Origin: Cottoperca gobio
Taxonomy: Eukaryota > Chordata > Actinopteri > Perciformes > Bovichtidae
Direction of reading: 5' to 3'
NCBI RefSeq assembly: GCF_900634415.1
Contig: NC_041375.1
Location: 21,333,541-21,397,540, forward strand
DNA: 64,000 bases
Under the pieces are notes generated by a model. That model saw only the letters and a program-made list of their open reading frames with translations, was not told where the DNA came from and did not search any database. The translations under genes were made by a program, and so were the position numbers. Of this stretch, positions 35,056-46,380 are shown in pieces; within the stretch, counting starts at the first letter, position 1, and every line of letters begins with the position of its first letter.

Positions 35056-35100
<45 letters not shown>
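35056..35100. repeat. (TA)n microsatellite
   Basis: About 20 TA units pass into ATT units at 35097-35108. Confidence 0.95.
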
Positions 35101-35101
<1 letters not shown>

Positions 35102-36059
35102 ATTATTAGAAAGGCACAGTCTGATTATGTTCTTGTGTTATTAAAATGATTTGTATGCCTGTATGGCTTCCCACTAGTTAACAGAAGAGATTTTAGTAAG
35201 CCAGTTGTTTCTCTCTTGCAAACTGAATTTCAATAAGATTTGAATTTGTACATTTTCAAATTGAACGTTTGATTTACAGCTAAATTTGTGTACATTGAGA
35301 GTTTTCAAATTCACCTTCAATTCCTGTACAAAGACATACTACAAAGAGAGAATATCACACACGAGTCATAACTTTGTGTTGTTACTAAAAACACACCAGG
35401 AAGAAGAGAGACATTGAGTTAGTACAGAGAGTATATTTATATTATTATAACATTATCTGGTCCCAGTTTAGTGTTTATTGCGACTACAGATGCAACATTG
35501 AATAAACTGCTGCCTCCTGTAGTGCTCTACTGACCCCTAAATAAATAATTACAATAAAACCCAGAGGATTCTATGATGTTGCACTAGTCACCCCTGCAAT
35601 AAAAGACAACATCCCACAGATGATTGGTTTAGGTCACACACTCCTATCTAAACAGAAAGCACATCTATGAGGGACAATCATAGTCAGCGGTGCACAAGAC
35701 CGTGACAAACTCCACAGCAGTAATGCCTCTATCACACAAACGAGAATCTCTCCCAACGTAAGACGACTCATCAACTCAACCTTCAGGCCGGTGCTGATCA
35801 GCAACTCGTTTGCTTCCTTTTAGATAAAAAGGGGTTTATTTCAGCCACTAATAAACTGTATCAGTATCTTGCACATCACTGTTCACTGGACACGGAGGTC
35901 GGCTGACACACACGTGTCTATAAAGCCACGACAGCCACTCATCTCTGAAAATATATTTCAATACAATACAAAAATATGTCAACAGTAATGCTCTTTTCAC
36001 TCTTCAGGACTCATTTTTCCCAAACAATTCTGTACTCAATTAAGTAAAATAACATACAT

Positions 36060-36112
36060 TATGTATGTATGTATTTATGAATTTATGTATTTATGTATGT
36101 ATGTATTTATGG
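36060..36112 (+). repeat. ATGT/ATTT tetranucleotide repeat
   Basis: Units of TATG and TTTA alternate ('gtatgtatgtatttatgaat', then 'ttatgtatttatgtatgtat'). The tract is non-coding. Confidence 0.85.
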
Positions 36113-36464
36113 CTCCTGCCTGCAACCTTCAACATTCACATATATACTGACATAAATTGCAAATTGCTGCAGGAACCACGTCTGCCTGTCTTCTTCAGTA
36201 TTTTGCAATTCATCAAGTTAACAAACTAAAACATGGTTATGGTTTCTGTATTCTTTTATGGGGCCATTTTGCTTGTTTTAAGGGTGAAATAATTTATCTG
36301 ATTCTATAAATATATATGAATATAATTCCATATTTTGTGTTACCTGTCATGTTATGTGCCTGTAACTTACTGTTCATGCTGCCAATCTTTAAGTTTAGTT
36401 AAATATTTATCCATTTCTGTCCAAAAATGTCATCACTTTATAATATTATTTTATGTTATTTTAT

Positions 36465-36580
36465 ATCACCAACCTCTGATCAACTCATTCTTGAGTCCAA
36501 GCGATCGTTTGTGCAAAATTTGAAGAAAATCCCTCGAGGCGTTTTTGAGAGATCGCGTTCAAGGCCATGGGACGCATCAG
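36465..36580 (+). repeat. Teleost dispersed repeat fragment
   Basis: 'cattcttgagtccaagcgat', 'gtgcaaaatttgaagaaaat' and 'ccctcgaggcgtttttgaga' match a widespread fish repeat (from memory, 'ttgagtccaagtgaacgttt' and 'ttccctcaaggcgttcctga'). The fragment at 39020-39160 appears to be another part of the same family. Confidence 0.55.
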
Positions 36581-37074
36581 AATAAAAATGTCATATAGAA
36601 AAGCTATAAAGATACCGTAGTATAAAAACTCACTTTATGTCATAATAAAGTCACAAAGGTCAGACGACCTTCTCAAGACTTCTCTACAGATGGAGTCTCT
36701 CCGTCCTTAAACGATTCATTTGTGTTGTGTCGTATGCCATAAGTTATGTAGTAAAGAAATGTAATAAATATATGCAGTAAAAGGGTAAAACTTAACTAAA
36801 TATAGTCGACAGACTGAAGTTCACATTATTGATCTTATGAGATGTTGCACAGTGGTACACATTGATGATGCTGTAAACTGATATAGTAATCCACTGAAGG
36901 AATTGATAAACGAATGAATGAATTGTTTGGTGTGTGCCGTCACCTTCACTGGGTAATCGGTGCGTCCCGGGACAGAGCTGGCCTTCTTATCCGTCTCTTA
37001 AGTCACTTCCTGTCAGCGGTCGAGATGCCGCTGCCACAGCAGAACACTGTTTTTATCTCTTGTATTTTGTACGG

Positions 37075-37102
37075 TGTCTTGAAAGGCGCCTCCAAATCAA
37101 AT

Positions 37103-37173
<71 letters not shown>

Positions 37174-37222
37174 ATTATTATTATTATTATTATTAATAAT
37201 ATTATTATTATTATTATTATTA
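37075..37222 (+). repeat. LINE-like tail and (ATT)n array
   Basis: 'cttgaaaggcgcctccaaat' followed by 'caaatgtattattattatta' looks like the 3' tail of a fish retroposon running into ATT units. The array has a few ATTAAT interruptions. Long Ile- or Leu-rich open frames across it are artefacts. Confidence 0.7.
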
Positions 37223-37593
37223 AAAGAGCTGAGTCTCCTCAGCAGATGCAGTCTGCTCCGTCCCTTCTTGTACAGAGCATGTTGTTGTATTGTATGCCAC
37301 AGAAAATGTCATTAACAAAAGTCATAAAACAGTTAAATAAAATCACAATATAGTTTGTTGAATAAAAAAAAGTGATAATGTAAAAAGTATTATATAACAT
37401 ATCTTTAAAAAATCTGTTTTGTATACCGTAAAAAAGTAATTATCACTTCATTTGTGTGGTATGATATGTATGTGTATAGGTTGTCACAAACAATGCCATA
37501 AGAAGTCGTAGTATAGTATGTAAATCACATATCAGGTGATGTGTATTTGTGTAATGAGAGAGGGTGTGGCCTTAGGAGATCAACACCCTATAT

Positions 37594-38313
37594 CAAGGTG
37601 CGCATAATTATTAGGCAGCTTCTTTTCCTCAGGAAAAAATGGGCCAAAAAAGAGACGATGAAAAGTCACAAATTGTAAAAAGTATTTCAGAGGGATGCAG
37701 CACTCTTGACATTGCTAAGATATTGGGGCGTGATCACAGAACCATCAAATGTTTTGTTGCAAATAGTCGACAGGGTCTCAAGAAACGTGTTGAGAAACAA
37801 AGACGCAAATTAACTGCCAAAGATTTGAGAAGAATCCAACATGAAGCTACCAGGAACCCATTGTCCTCCAGTGCTGTCATATTCCAGAACTGCAACCTAC
37901 CTGGAGCGTCCAGAAGTTCAAGGTGTTCAGTGCTCAGAGACATGGCCAAGGTAAGGAAGGCTGAAACCCGACCACCACTGAACAAGACGCATAAGTTGAA
38001 ACGTCAAGACTGGGCCCAAGAAATATCTGGAGACAGATTGTTCCAAGGTTTTATGGACTGATGAGATGAGAGTGACTCTTGAAGGAGCAGATGGATGGGC
38101 CCGTGGCTGGATCAGTGATGGGCACAGAGCTCCACTTCGACTCAGACGCCAGCAAGGTGGAGGTGGGGTACTGGTATGGGCTGGTATTATTACAGATGTG
38201 CTAGTTGGACCTTTTCGGGTTGAAGATGGAGTCAAAATCAACTCCCAAAACCACCACCAGTTTTTAGAAGACACGTTCCTAAAGCAGTGGGACAGGAAAA
38301 GGTCTGCATCTTG
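37594..38313 (+). pseudogene. Truncated Tc1/mariner transposase pseudogene
   Basis: The 5' part starts 'caaggtgcgcataattatta' and leads to an ATG at 37639. The product opens MGQKRDDEKSQIVKSISEG with a helix-turn-helix (CSTLDIAKILGRDHRTIKCF). A one-base insertion near 38008-38012 ('tgggcccaagaaatat') shifts the frame. The second part, from about 38046, carries the first catalytic Asp in the WTDE context and the GGGGVLVWAGI block, then ends at about 38313. The second Asp and the final acidic residue, the 3' third and the right inverted end are missing. It is therefore dead both by frameshift and by truncation. The family assignment is by recalled resemblance to fish Tc1/mariner elements. Confidence 0.85.
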
Positions 38314-38785
38314 ATGCGTTATATCCTGGTAAAATGGGACACCTCCCAAACTGATTGTATCCCAGTTCCAGGACTTTGAATATGGGAAAGGAAAACATTT
38401 GAGCTCGCTGCTCTCTGAAGCACACGGGGAACTAATGAGCTGACAGACTGCGAGGGAAGAATATCATCTGAGCAGAAAGACTTCTACAGATTCCTCCAAA
38501 TGCAATCATAAAATATATTAATTTGGATAATCTATAGGAGGGAATAATGAAACATTTTATATCCGCCTATAACTCTGAATATCACAATACGTAAGTAACG
38601 GGTTCTCTGGGGAGACATATGATCTGCCAAACACACAAACATATTCTCTGATCTGCAGGGAATCTTTCTTGAAGAGACGTAATTTATATATTATATATAT
38701 TTTATATACAGTATTAACATTCCTCTTGTGATGTACATAGTTATTTTTGCTACCAGCGTGTGAAATTCAGTACATCTGTACATTT

Positions 38786-38791
38786 ATATTA

Positions 38792-38845
<54 letters not shown>

Positions 38846-38900
38846 AATAATAATAATAATAATAATATATATTTTAAATTGTATTATTTTATTTATTTAT
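38786..38900. repeat. (TTA)n-(TAA)n inverted microsatellite
   Basis: About 16 TTA units run directly into about eight TAA/AAT units, forming a near-perfect palindrome able to fold into a hairpin or cruciform. AT- and TTTA-rich sequence follows to about 38930. Confidence 0.9.
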
Positions 38901-39019
38901 TTAAAATAAAATAAAAAATAGTTTAGTATGCCATAAAAAAGTGCCTTAAAAAATGTCATAAAAAAAAAAAAAATTGCATCACGAGTGTTTGCTTTCACCA
39001 ACTGGTCAAGCTGCAGTTT

Positions 39020-39160
39020 AGATCCACGTCTGTCCAAAACGTCCTCACTTCATCCCAATAGACATTTGTGTGAAATGTTCATAATAAATATCGAGTAACG
39101 TTTTTTTGAGGCCACAGTGACCTTGACCTTGTTTTGAATATTCTTTCTTCACGTCTCTTT
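39020..39160 (+). repeat. Teleost dispersed repeat fragment
   Basis: 'cacttcatcccaatagacat' to 'gaggccacagtgaccttgac' matches the same high-copy fish repeat as the fragment at 36465, including the typical 'cacagtgaccttgacctt' phrase. It has no coding capacity. Confidence 0.5.
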
Positions 39161-39341
39161 GACCTTGAACAAATTGCATATAATTCCAAGCAGCTCAAGG
39201 CTAAAATCTCACACTGCACCGAGCTCCTGATGGCTGTGACGACAACATAGTTATGTATCTCAATATCATAGTGAAAGTAATTAGAGGAGTTTAGAGTCGG
39301 CGGCTTCCCCAGATGTGTCTGCACAGCACACGAGGACACTT

Positions 39342-39743
39342 TTACACATTTTTATAAGCCTCTATAAAAAGCAAACGGCCATGAGAGGTGTGAATCAGGC
39401 TCTGGCGTCCTTTGGAGACAGGCGGGTGTAAAGAGGCAATATGTGAAAAACAAACATGTCCGCCTTCCTGTACTTCTATCCAAGACAGAAGCACGAGGGA
39501 CAGGACCACGAGCAGCAAGACGGCACAGAAGATGATGTTTGATGAAGCAGATGTTCTTGACACATGGGGAAGTTTCAAAGCCTGTTGCATCCTGCTGACA
39601 ATATTACATTCCTGCACTACAGGAAGTGCGAGGATTCTACTCTGTGCATCTGAATTCACACACACACACACTTTTTCTTTCAGACCACAGAACAAATTAC
39701 TTTTGTACAGGTCGAGCCCTTTTGTGTTCTGCCCTGAAAGCAT
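39342..39743 (-). other. Unassigned open frame with hydrophobic segment
   Basis: A minus-strand frame of 133 codons. Its middle reads NIIFCAVLLLVVLSLVLLSW, about 20 hydrophobic residues that would fit one membrane span, followed by a 55-residue tail ending LLFIEAYKNV. I recognise no family and no polyA signal follows closely. The plus strand is also open over 39412-39789, so chance openness in a GC-richer patch is a real alternative. Confidence 0.2.
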
Positions 39744-39888
39744 GCATGCTCTGTGCGTGTCTGCGCTGCTCTATTCTCTCCTCCTTTGATTTCTGCAGGT
39801 ATGTCAGCAGCTCACACACGTCATTACACATGGATCGACTTGACATTGTGATATTTATTATTCATTCTGTCACCGTCTTCTTTGACAG

Positions 39889-40119
39889 GAGCAGAGGTGA
39901 GCGATGCAGCGGGCAGGAGGTGGGGGATGGGGAGGGAGAAACGAAGCCTCCCTTACTACGGCCTGTGGTCGGCAGACTTTCTCGGGTGTCTGGAGGAGCT
40001 GTGGCCGCAGGCAGCTCATGGAGGACCTGGACCTGGCTCCAACCTTCTGGGCTCACTTCCCCATCGGCAGCGAGCTGGGCTACGACAGTCAAGAGTCTGA
40101 AGCGCAACCTGAGTGAGGA
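39889..40119 (+). other. Possible orphan coding exon in GC-rich island
   Basis: An acceptor-like 'gtcttctttgacag' ends at 39888, followed by a GC-rich island. One frame, ending at 40116, reads QLMEDLDLAPTFWAHFPIG and then SELGYDSQESEAQPE before a TGA. Its third positions are C/G-rich, as in the real exons of this window. However, that frame has a stop 9 bases after the acceptor, and two other frames are also open. It may be a terminal exon or relic of an unrecognised gene, or a GC-rich regulatory element. Confidence 0.25.
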
Positions 40120-40849
40120 AGACGAGGGGAAAGGAGAAGATTTAAGAGTCAGAGGGATGTGCAAAGGTTCCCACATACTGAGTATGAGGAAGAGTTTGTA
40201 GGGTACAGATGTGTGATCACTAATGACGGGGGGAGGGAGAGACGGTGTCAGTGGGGGTCTCTGGCCTTCGTTCCTTTTGTTTGCCAAAATGTCATTTACA
40301 GACAAAGAAAGGTACAACATGTAATCTACTCAATGACATGTCAGCTCGATCTGTTATTTAGGATTAGGGAGGTGCAGAGCGGAGTAAAATCTGTTGTCAT
40401 CAATCAAAATGGTATTATTTGATCCACACCTCTCTATATGATGCAGTATACAATGATGAAACGATGTAAAGGTGTTTTGTTGAGCTGTTAAAGGGTTAAA
40501 TGCAAAAGTAAACAAAATAAAAATTGACTTCAGGATTTGTGTTTTGAGTGAAGTGTGTCAGTTTATGAGATCAAGCGTGAGGAGCAGGATGGAAGCAACG
40601 TTCAATCTGATTTTACGGCGTTTCAATTCCTGCCTGACAGCAAACATGCAGTTACATAATGACCTGATGAGGTGACCTGATTCTGCCTTGTGTGTGTTTG
40701 GTGTCCAACAATGCTCTGATGCAGAGATGCTGAATGAAAGAGTCAATGTGTATCCCTGTTCAGAGGCATCTACTGAATAAAAACAGAAGGTAAATCTGTT
40801 GGCACGTCTGCCCTGAAAGCAGAGGCTTGCCTTTCACTAAGCTCTACAG

Positions 40850-41770
40850 CAGGGGTGGGGAACCTTTTTTCCTATCAAGGGCCATTTTTATTTACAACAT
40901 CCTTCGAGGGCCGTACTAATTATTGAACTCATAACCTCTGCAAAATGTTTTTAAGACATAGCCCATTCATTTCACTTTTCTTTTATGCTAAATGCAAAAA
41001 AAGCAACTTTTTTATCCATGTATCTTTCTGTTTTATCAGAAAACCTTTATTAGTCCCACAACGGGGAAATGTATCTCGTCACAGCAAAAGAACATATGAA
41101 GTAAAAAGGCAGTACACAATAATTAAATAGAATAAACAATAATATAAGTACCAAGTGGTTGATAGAAATAAAGTGAGTATTGCACATGGCAGTGATAACT
41201 GCACAGCAGTGGTGGAACAGTCTGTTCTTGGTGTGGTGGTCTACCTCTCTATCTGTCCATGTTTGTATGTTCCGCTCTGCAGAGAGCTGCTTGTTGGGCC
41301 AAACTCCGCCGAAGAGCGTTAACTTTATCCAAACGCACTCAGCTCGTGCAGTGTTGATGTTTGTGCAGTAATGACGCTCGAGATTATTTTTAATCACCGC
41401 AAGCGCGTCCACACAAACTAGGCACACTGAACTTTTACTTCCTCAAAGAAATAATCGTTCGTCCATTTCTCCTGGAAAGTGCGACATTCTGCATTGAAGC
41501 TTTCTCTGTTTTACACTCGCCACGCTGCGTTCACGGAAGTCAACGACAGTCTCGTTTAATATTGTTTTTTTAACTTTTTTAAATTACATTTGTTGACATG
41601 ACCACGTGATGACACGTTCCACTCGTGTTGTGTTCAAGGACCCTGACCTTGGACAGAAAAAACTATCAGTCGGCCGTTTAAAATATTGTCGTTGTTTTTT
41701 TTGCTAGTGGATTTTCTTTGCGTGCGTTTTACGAATTACCTCGAGGGCCGGATCAAATGGTCTCGCGGAC
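40850..41770 (-). mobile_element. Degenerate hAT transposon with BED-finger relic
   Basis: The left end is 'caggggtggggaacc', a recognisable hAT-type terminus. The 8 bases before it, CTCTACAG (40842-40849), are repeated exactly at 41771-41778 after 'gggccggatcaaatggtctc', which I recall from the right subterminal region of this family. An 8-bp duplication is diagnostic of hAT, but the right inverted terminus itself is not visible. On the minus strand three decayed pieces of a BED-type transposase remain: FQEKWTNDYFFEEVK (about 41440-41485), then after a stop and frameshift CLVCVDALAVIKNNLERHY (about 41371-41427), then DKVNALRRSLAQQ (about 41290-41330). I recall similar text in GTF2IRD2-like hAT-derived proteins. 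The element is not functional. Confidence 0.75.
41045..41235 (-). mobile_element. LINE-tail fragment nested in the hAT element
   Basis: 'tttattagtcccacaacggg' is the reverse complement of the tail text 'ccccgttgtggggctaataa' seen again at about 50796. The following 'atgaagtaaaaaggcagtac' to 'cagtggtggaacagtctgtt' fits the same fish LINE 3' region. It lies between pieces of the hAT relic, so it inserted later than the hAT. Its exact borders are uncertain. Confidence 0.55.
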
Positions 41771-42825
41771 CTCTACAGCACAGCAGCCTTGACTCAAATC
41801 TATTCCGATCTGACCTCTTTTCTCTTCAATGCCCGGTGAGTGTCCAGCTGAATGCAGCTTGTGTGTGTGACGGCTGGAGAAATGCTTCACAAAGAGGACG
41901 TAGCTACTTTAGTCAGAGACCGAACGATGAAATGAGGAAAGCAAGAGTTCACAAACATTTTCACACACACACACACACCATTGAGGGAGAATTTCTGAAT
42001 GAAACCTCTATAAAGTATCTAGTATTTCACTCAGAAGACTATGATGTCATTAAATTGAGACTATAACTTGTTAGAAACAATATTGCTTAATCTTCACCCT
42101 TACACATGAAAAGTTGAATTCATAAGAAATAAAACACACTCTTGCTCAATTTAATACACTCTTGAAGAGACGGTCTAGTTGAGTATTACAGGGAGCTAAT
42201 GGTGGCTAACGTTAGCACACTTTAGATGGATATTGTGCATGGATGCAGAGCGGTGTCTCCACTTGCTGCAATTTTGTCCCAAAGAAATCCTCTGCGGCAT
42301 AAATAACATTTTTCCCACAGACTTCCATTATAAAAGAGACGTCTGTAAAAAACTAGACTCCTCGAACTACAAACAAGGTCAATTATTACTTTACTTTTTT
42401 TTTTTAATTCAAGTTGCATTCAGCTCATTTAATATGCAGCATCACACTTTAAACTCACTTACCTGATAAAAGAAAGCGTTTCAACATCCTTTGCTGATAC
42501 GGAGACTCCCCCTCACCCCTCACCATGAATAATTCATGTTTTACAAAAGGAGCAACTTCACTCTTGGTCACTGACTTACTGTTGAAATTCATTTTTAAGT
42601 AGCTGTGCAGATTTCTCCTCAGTAATTCTAATGTCAGGTCAGAAAAAGCTTCTGTAATAGATACTTCAGCGGCATCTTCAGCATGCATACAAATCCAGAG
42701 TTTGTGGAATTTAATCACTTTGCACAGTTTACATTGCCAGAGATTCTCCTCATTCATTTCTTCTTAAGTGAAAACAGTATTTTTTTATTTATAACATGTG
42801 AATTGCAGCGACCTGCTTCAGAAAG

Positions 42826-42832
42826 TATAAAT
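42826..42832 (+). promoter_or_regulatory. ecrg4: Candidate ecrg4 TATA box
   Basis: TATAAAT in 'gaaagtataaatcctgcagg' lies about 250 bp before the ecrg4 start codon. A transcription start near 42855-42860 would give a 5' leader of about 220 bases. The leader contains a short upstream frame at 43027-43068 (13 codons plus stop). The function is inferred from position only. Confidence 0.4.
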
Positions 42833-43079
42833 CCTGCAGGAAAAACTGAGGATATGGGAGATGGAAAAGTACCTGGGACACACATGAAAATTCATTTAAG
42901 AGCAGAAAATCTCCCAGTTACAGTTTTGTTCCTGTAGGCGAGCAGCTAAAAGACATTCCACCCCCTTAAGCCAGTTTCCATGTGGAAAGTCTGGGTCGCT
43001 GCCCACTCTTCCCTTGCACAGCAAGCATGCACAGTTGTTGCTTTTCCTCGGCTCTGCAAAGACTCTGAGCGGGTCCACG

Positions 43080-43149
43080 ATGGCGTCCCAGCAGATGTAC
43101 TTGAGATTAATAGCCCTGGCTGTATTGCTGACACTCTTTGCTCTGAGAG
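43080..43149 (+). CDS. ecrg4: ecrg4 coding exon 1 (signal peptide)
   Basis: The exon encodes 23 residues (MASQQMYLRLIALAVLLTLF...LR) plus one base, ending at a consensus GTGAGC donor at 43150. The ATG at 43080 is preceded by 'ggtccacg' and is the only in-frame Met that gives a proper signal peptide. Confidence 0.88.
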
Positions 43150-44708
43150 GTGAGCTCAACCTTCTTCTGCTTTTCATTTAAAATGTGACATATACACAAC
43201 AGCTCGAGGCCAGAAGGTGACGGTCCCCATCAGGCCTTGTGCTGTTGGTGTAGTTCCAAAAGCATTAGCGATTAAAATGTAAGTAACTGCATGTCGAATG
43301 TGAAGGTGTTTTATTCAGGAGAATGTTCACTCTTAGAAAAGACGAAAAGGAAAAAGCAGCCACACACACCTCAAGTAACTTTGAAAAGGATGAGAATATA
43401 ACATTAATAGACGAGAGAGCAGATGTAAAAGGCCTCGCCAACAGTTGCATCACATCGACTTTAAAATCAGAATCATTTGCATTTATATGATACCTGCTTT
43501 TCAAAGCATCACACACATTGGAATGCATTGCCAATTAATGTTTAATAATTCATTCATTTTATTATTATTCATTTCAATTTGGTGGGAAAGCTCAACCTTC
43601 AAAGACTTGAACCTTGCATCACAGTGAACACGTGCACATCCATAACCTCAGAGTTATAGAGAACATAAAGGCAGCCAGTTATTAATAATGCATATGATTG
43701 ACAAATACGCCATGCTTTGGGAAAGTAGCTGTGTTGTAAAGCACACTGAGTATTAATGGAATAAAAACCTTCACTGAGAAAATGTCGACTCTGGATTATT
43801 GATGGAGGTTTTGCTGCAGTCACTTTGTCGTCAGATGACGTTAAACTTCCTTTTGAAGGAAAATAACTTGAATCCTTCGACAACATTAACTTCCCATAAT
43901 TCATCCTGACGCGGGAAACAAGAGAAGAAGAATTCTGCAGGAATGTTGTTCGTGGCTCAACTGCAACACAAACCGGAGGAAACACTACACGGCAGCTATC
44001 TTCTACAAATTCCACTTTTTACAGCTCAGTGCAAAAGTTTCGTGCTCAGGCCGAGACAGAGTTCACCTCCAGACCAGGATTCTACTTCTGTGCATATTGT
44101 CAGGGTGTTAATTCTCCTTTAACCACACTCAACCATCCACACGTGCACACACACTAATCCATGAAGCTGGTGAAGTGAAGTGTGAAACTACTGTATCGCA
44201 AAAGCTCCTGCAGTGCAAGCAGAATAACCCGTTTATTATTTATTTATTTAAAGAAAAGGAAGCTAGAGCCTTGAACACTGTATACAAGTAAAGAGTTAGT
44301 GTTGTGCTGTTTATAAGCTGAGTGTAAGTTACCCGACATGAAGCTCTCTGTCTGCTCTTAAGGAATCTTAAGGAAAAGAGACGGTAACATCTTATGATCT
44401 CACTGCTCAATCAAAGATCAACTCAAGTGAAAGATGTTTTGAAATGTAATCTTTTGCCCGATTGTGCTTCCCTCCAGTGGCAGGATCTGGTACTGCCCTG
44501 TCGAAGTCCTCCGTCGCTGTCCCCTCTTCCCAGGCTCAAGAGTTTCTAGCAAAGCTGAGCAGAAGCAAGAGGAACCTCTGGGACCGCAGCAGACCTGACG
44601 TGCAGCAGTGGATTATGCAGTTTATGTACATGGGGTTTGATGAGCAGGTGGGTTGTTGCGTCTGTTCCAGGAGAGTTCAGATTTCCTGTGAACTCTTTCT
44701 CACACACA

Positions 44709-44784
<76 letters not shown>

Positions 44785-46084
44785 ATGACAGGGACTGTGC
44801 AAAACAAAACTGATCCACAGAACACAAAAAGAGCAAATAGATTCAGCACCTTTTGAGGAAAGATTGTTTACGCAGGGATTAGAAGAAGACACATTTCTCT
44901 CACAGCAGACGGACCATAAATTCTTCAAATGATGTGCCAATGTTTTTGTGAAAAACTGTCGTGAGATGGTTACCTTGCGTATTACGTTATAAAACCACAA
45001 GCTGCAAGGCAGTTATCCTCACAATGACGCTGTCTGAACACATGAATCCCCCCCCCACACACACACATATATATATATATGTNNNNNNNNNNNNNNNNNN
45101 NNNNNNNGATGTATATACATATATACATATATATATATACATTGTTATATGGTATATGTATAGATAATATATACATGGTATAGATGTATATTTTTTATGG
45201 TAATATACATATTTACATATATATATATACATAGGTATAGGTAATATGTCTATGTTAAATATATACATATGTATAATTAATAGGGAACATATAACATATG
45301 ATAGATAAGATATATTAGATATATATATATCTGTAACATATAGTATATATGACATATTTGACATATATTATATAACAGCTATGTATTGTAATTATGTGAT
45401 TTATATGGGTGATATATAGACAGATTATATAGTATATATAACATAGTACACTACTTTATATATATGACCTATGGTCATCTATATCATCATATTGACCAGT
45501 ATAGCATATACAATGTATCACACGTAAGATTTGAGGGATATATATACTACTATGTATATAGTATATTGATATAACTGATATAACGATACATGATGTATAG
45601 ATTATAATAGGATACATGAGTACGTCTATATACTATTATATATAGAGTAATCATGATGTTAATATAATACAAATGTTATATGTTAGACATAGAGTATATA
45701 TGTATATATCAATGTATATCTGTATATACTATATACTATATAATATACTGTCTATGTATATACTATACATAATTATTATATAGATCTATATATATACATA
45801 TACATATACATATATTATATGTTTATGTATATATATCTATATATATATTATGTATTATATATCTCTATATATACTACATATACAATATAGCAAACCATAT
45901 ATATACTATGTATATATCTATATATATATATATATTATACACAATATACATATATTATCACATATGTATATATGTATATATGTATATATACATATATACA
46001 TATGTATATGTATATATACATATACATATATATATATACATATATACATATGTATATGTATATATACATATACATATATACATA

Positions 46085-46117
<33 letters not shown>

Positions 46118-46170
46118 ATATACATATACATATGTATATATATATATGTATATATACATATACACATATG

Positions 46171-46204
<34 letters not shown>

Positions 46205-46207
46205 CAC

Positions 46208-46278
<71 letters not shown>

Positions 46279-46340
46279 TACATATATACATATGTACATA
46301 TATACATATATACATATGTATATATATATGTATATATGTA

Positions 46341-46380
<40 letters not shown>

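Larger units (their letters stand above)
34463..42825. other. Spacer between nck2 and ecrg4
   Basis: Over 8.4 kb no recognised gene is present. It contains AT and ATT microsatellites, a truncated Tc1/mariner copy, a hAT element, dispersed repeat fragments, and a GC-rich island near 39.4-40.1 kb with unexplained open frames. Confidence 0.6.

Noticed and set aside
36914..37353. Leu- and Ile-rich frames of 133-139 codons
   Set aside because: They read the (ATT)n array in two frames.
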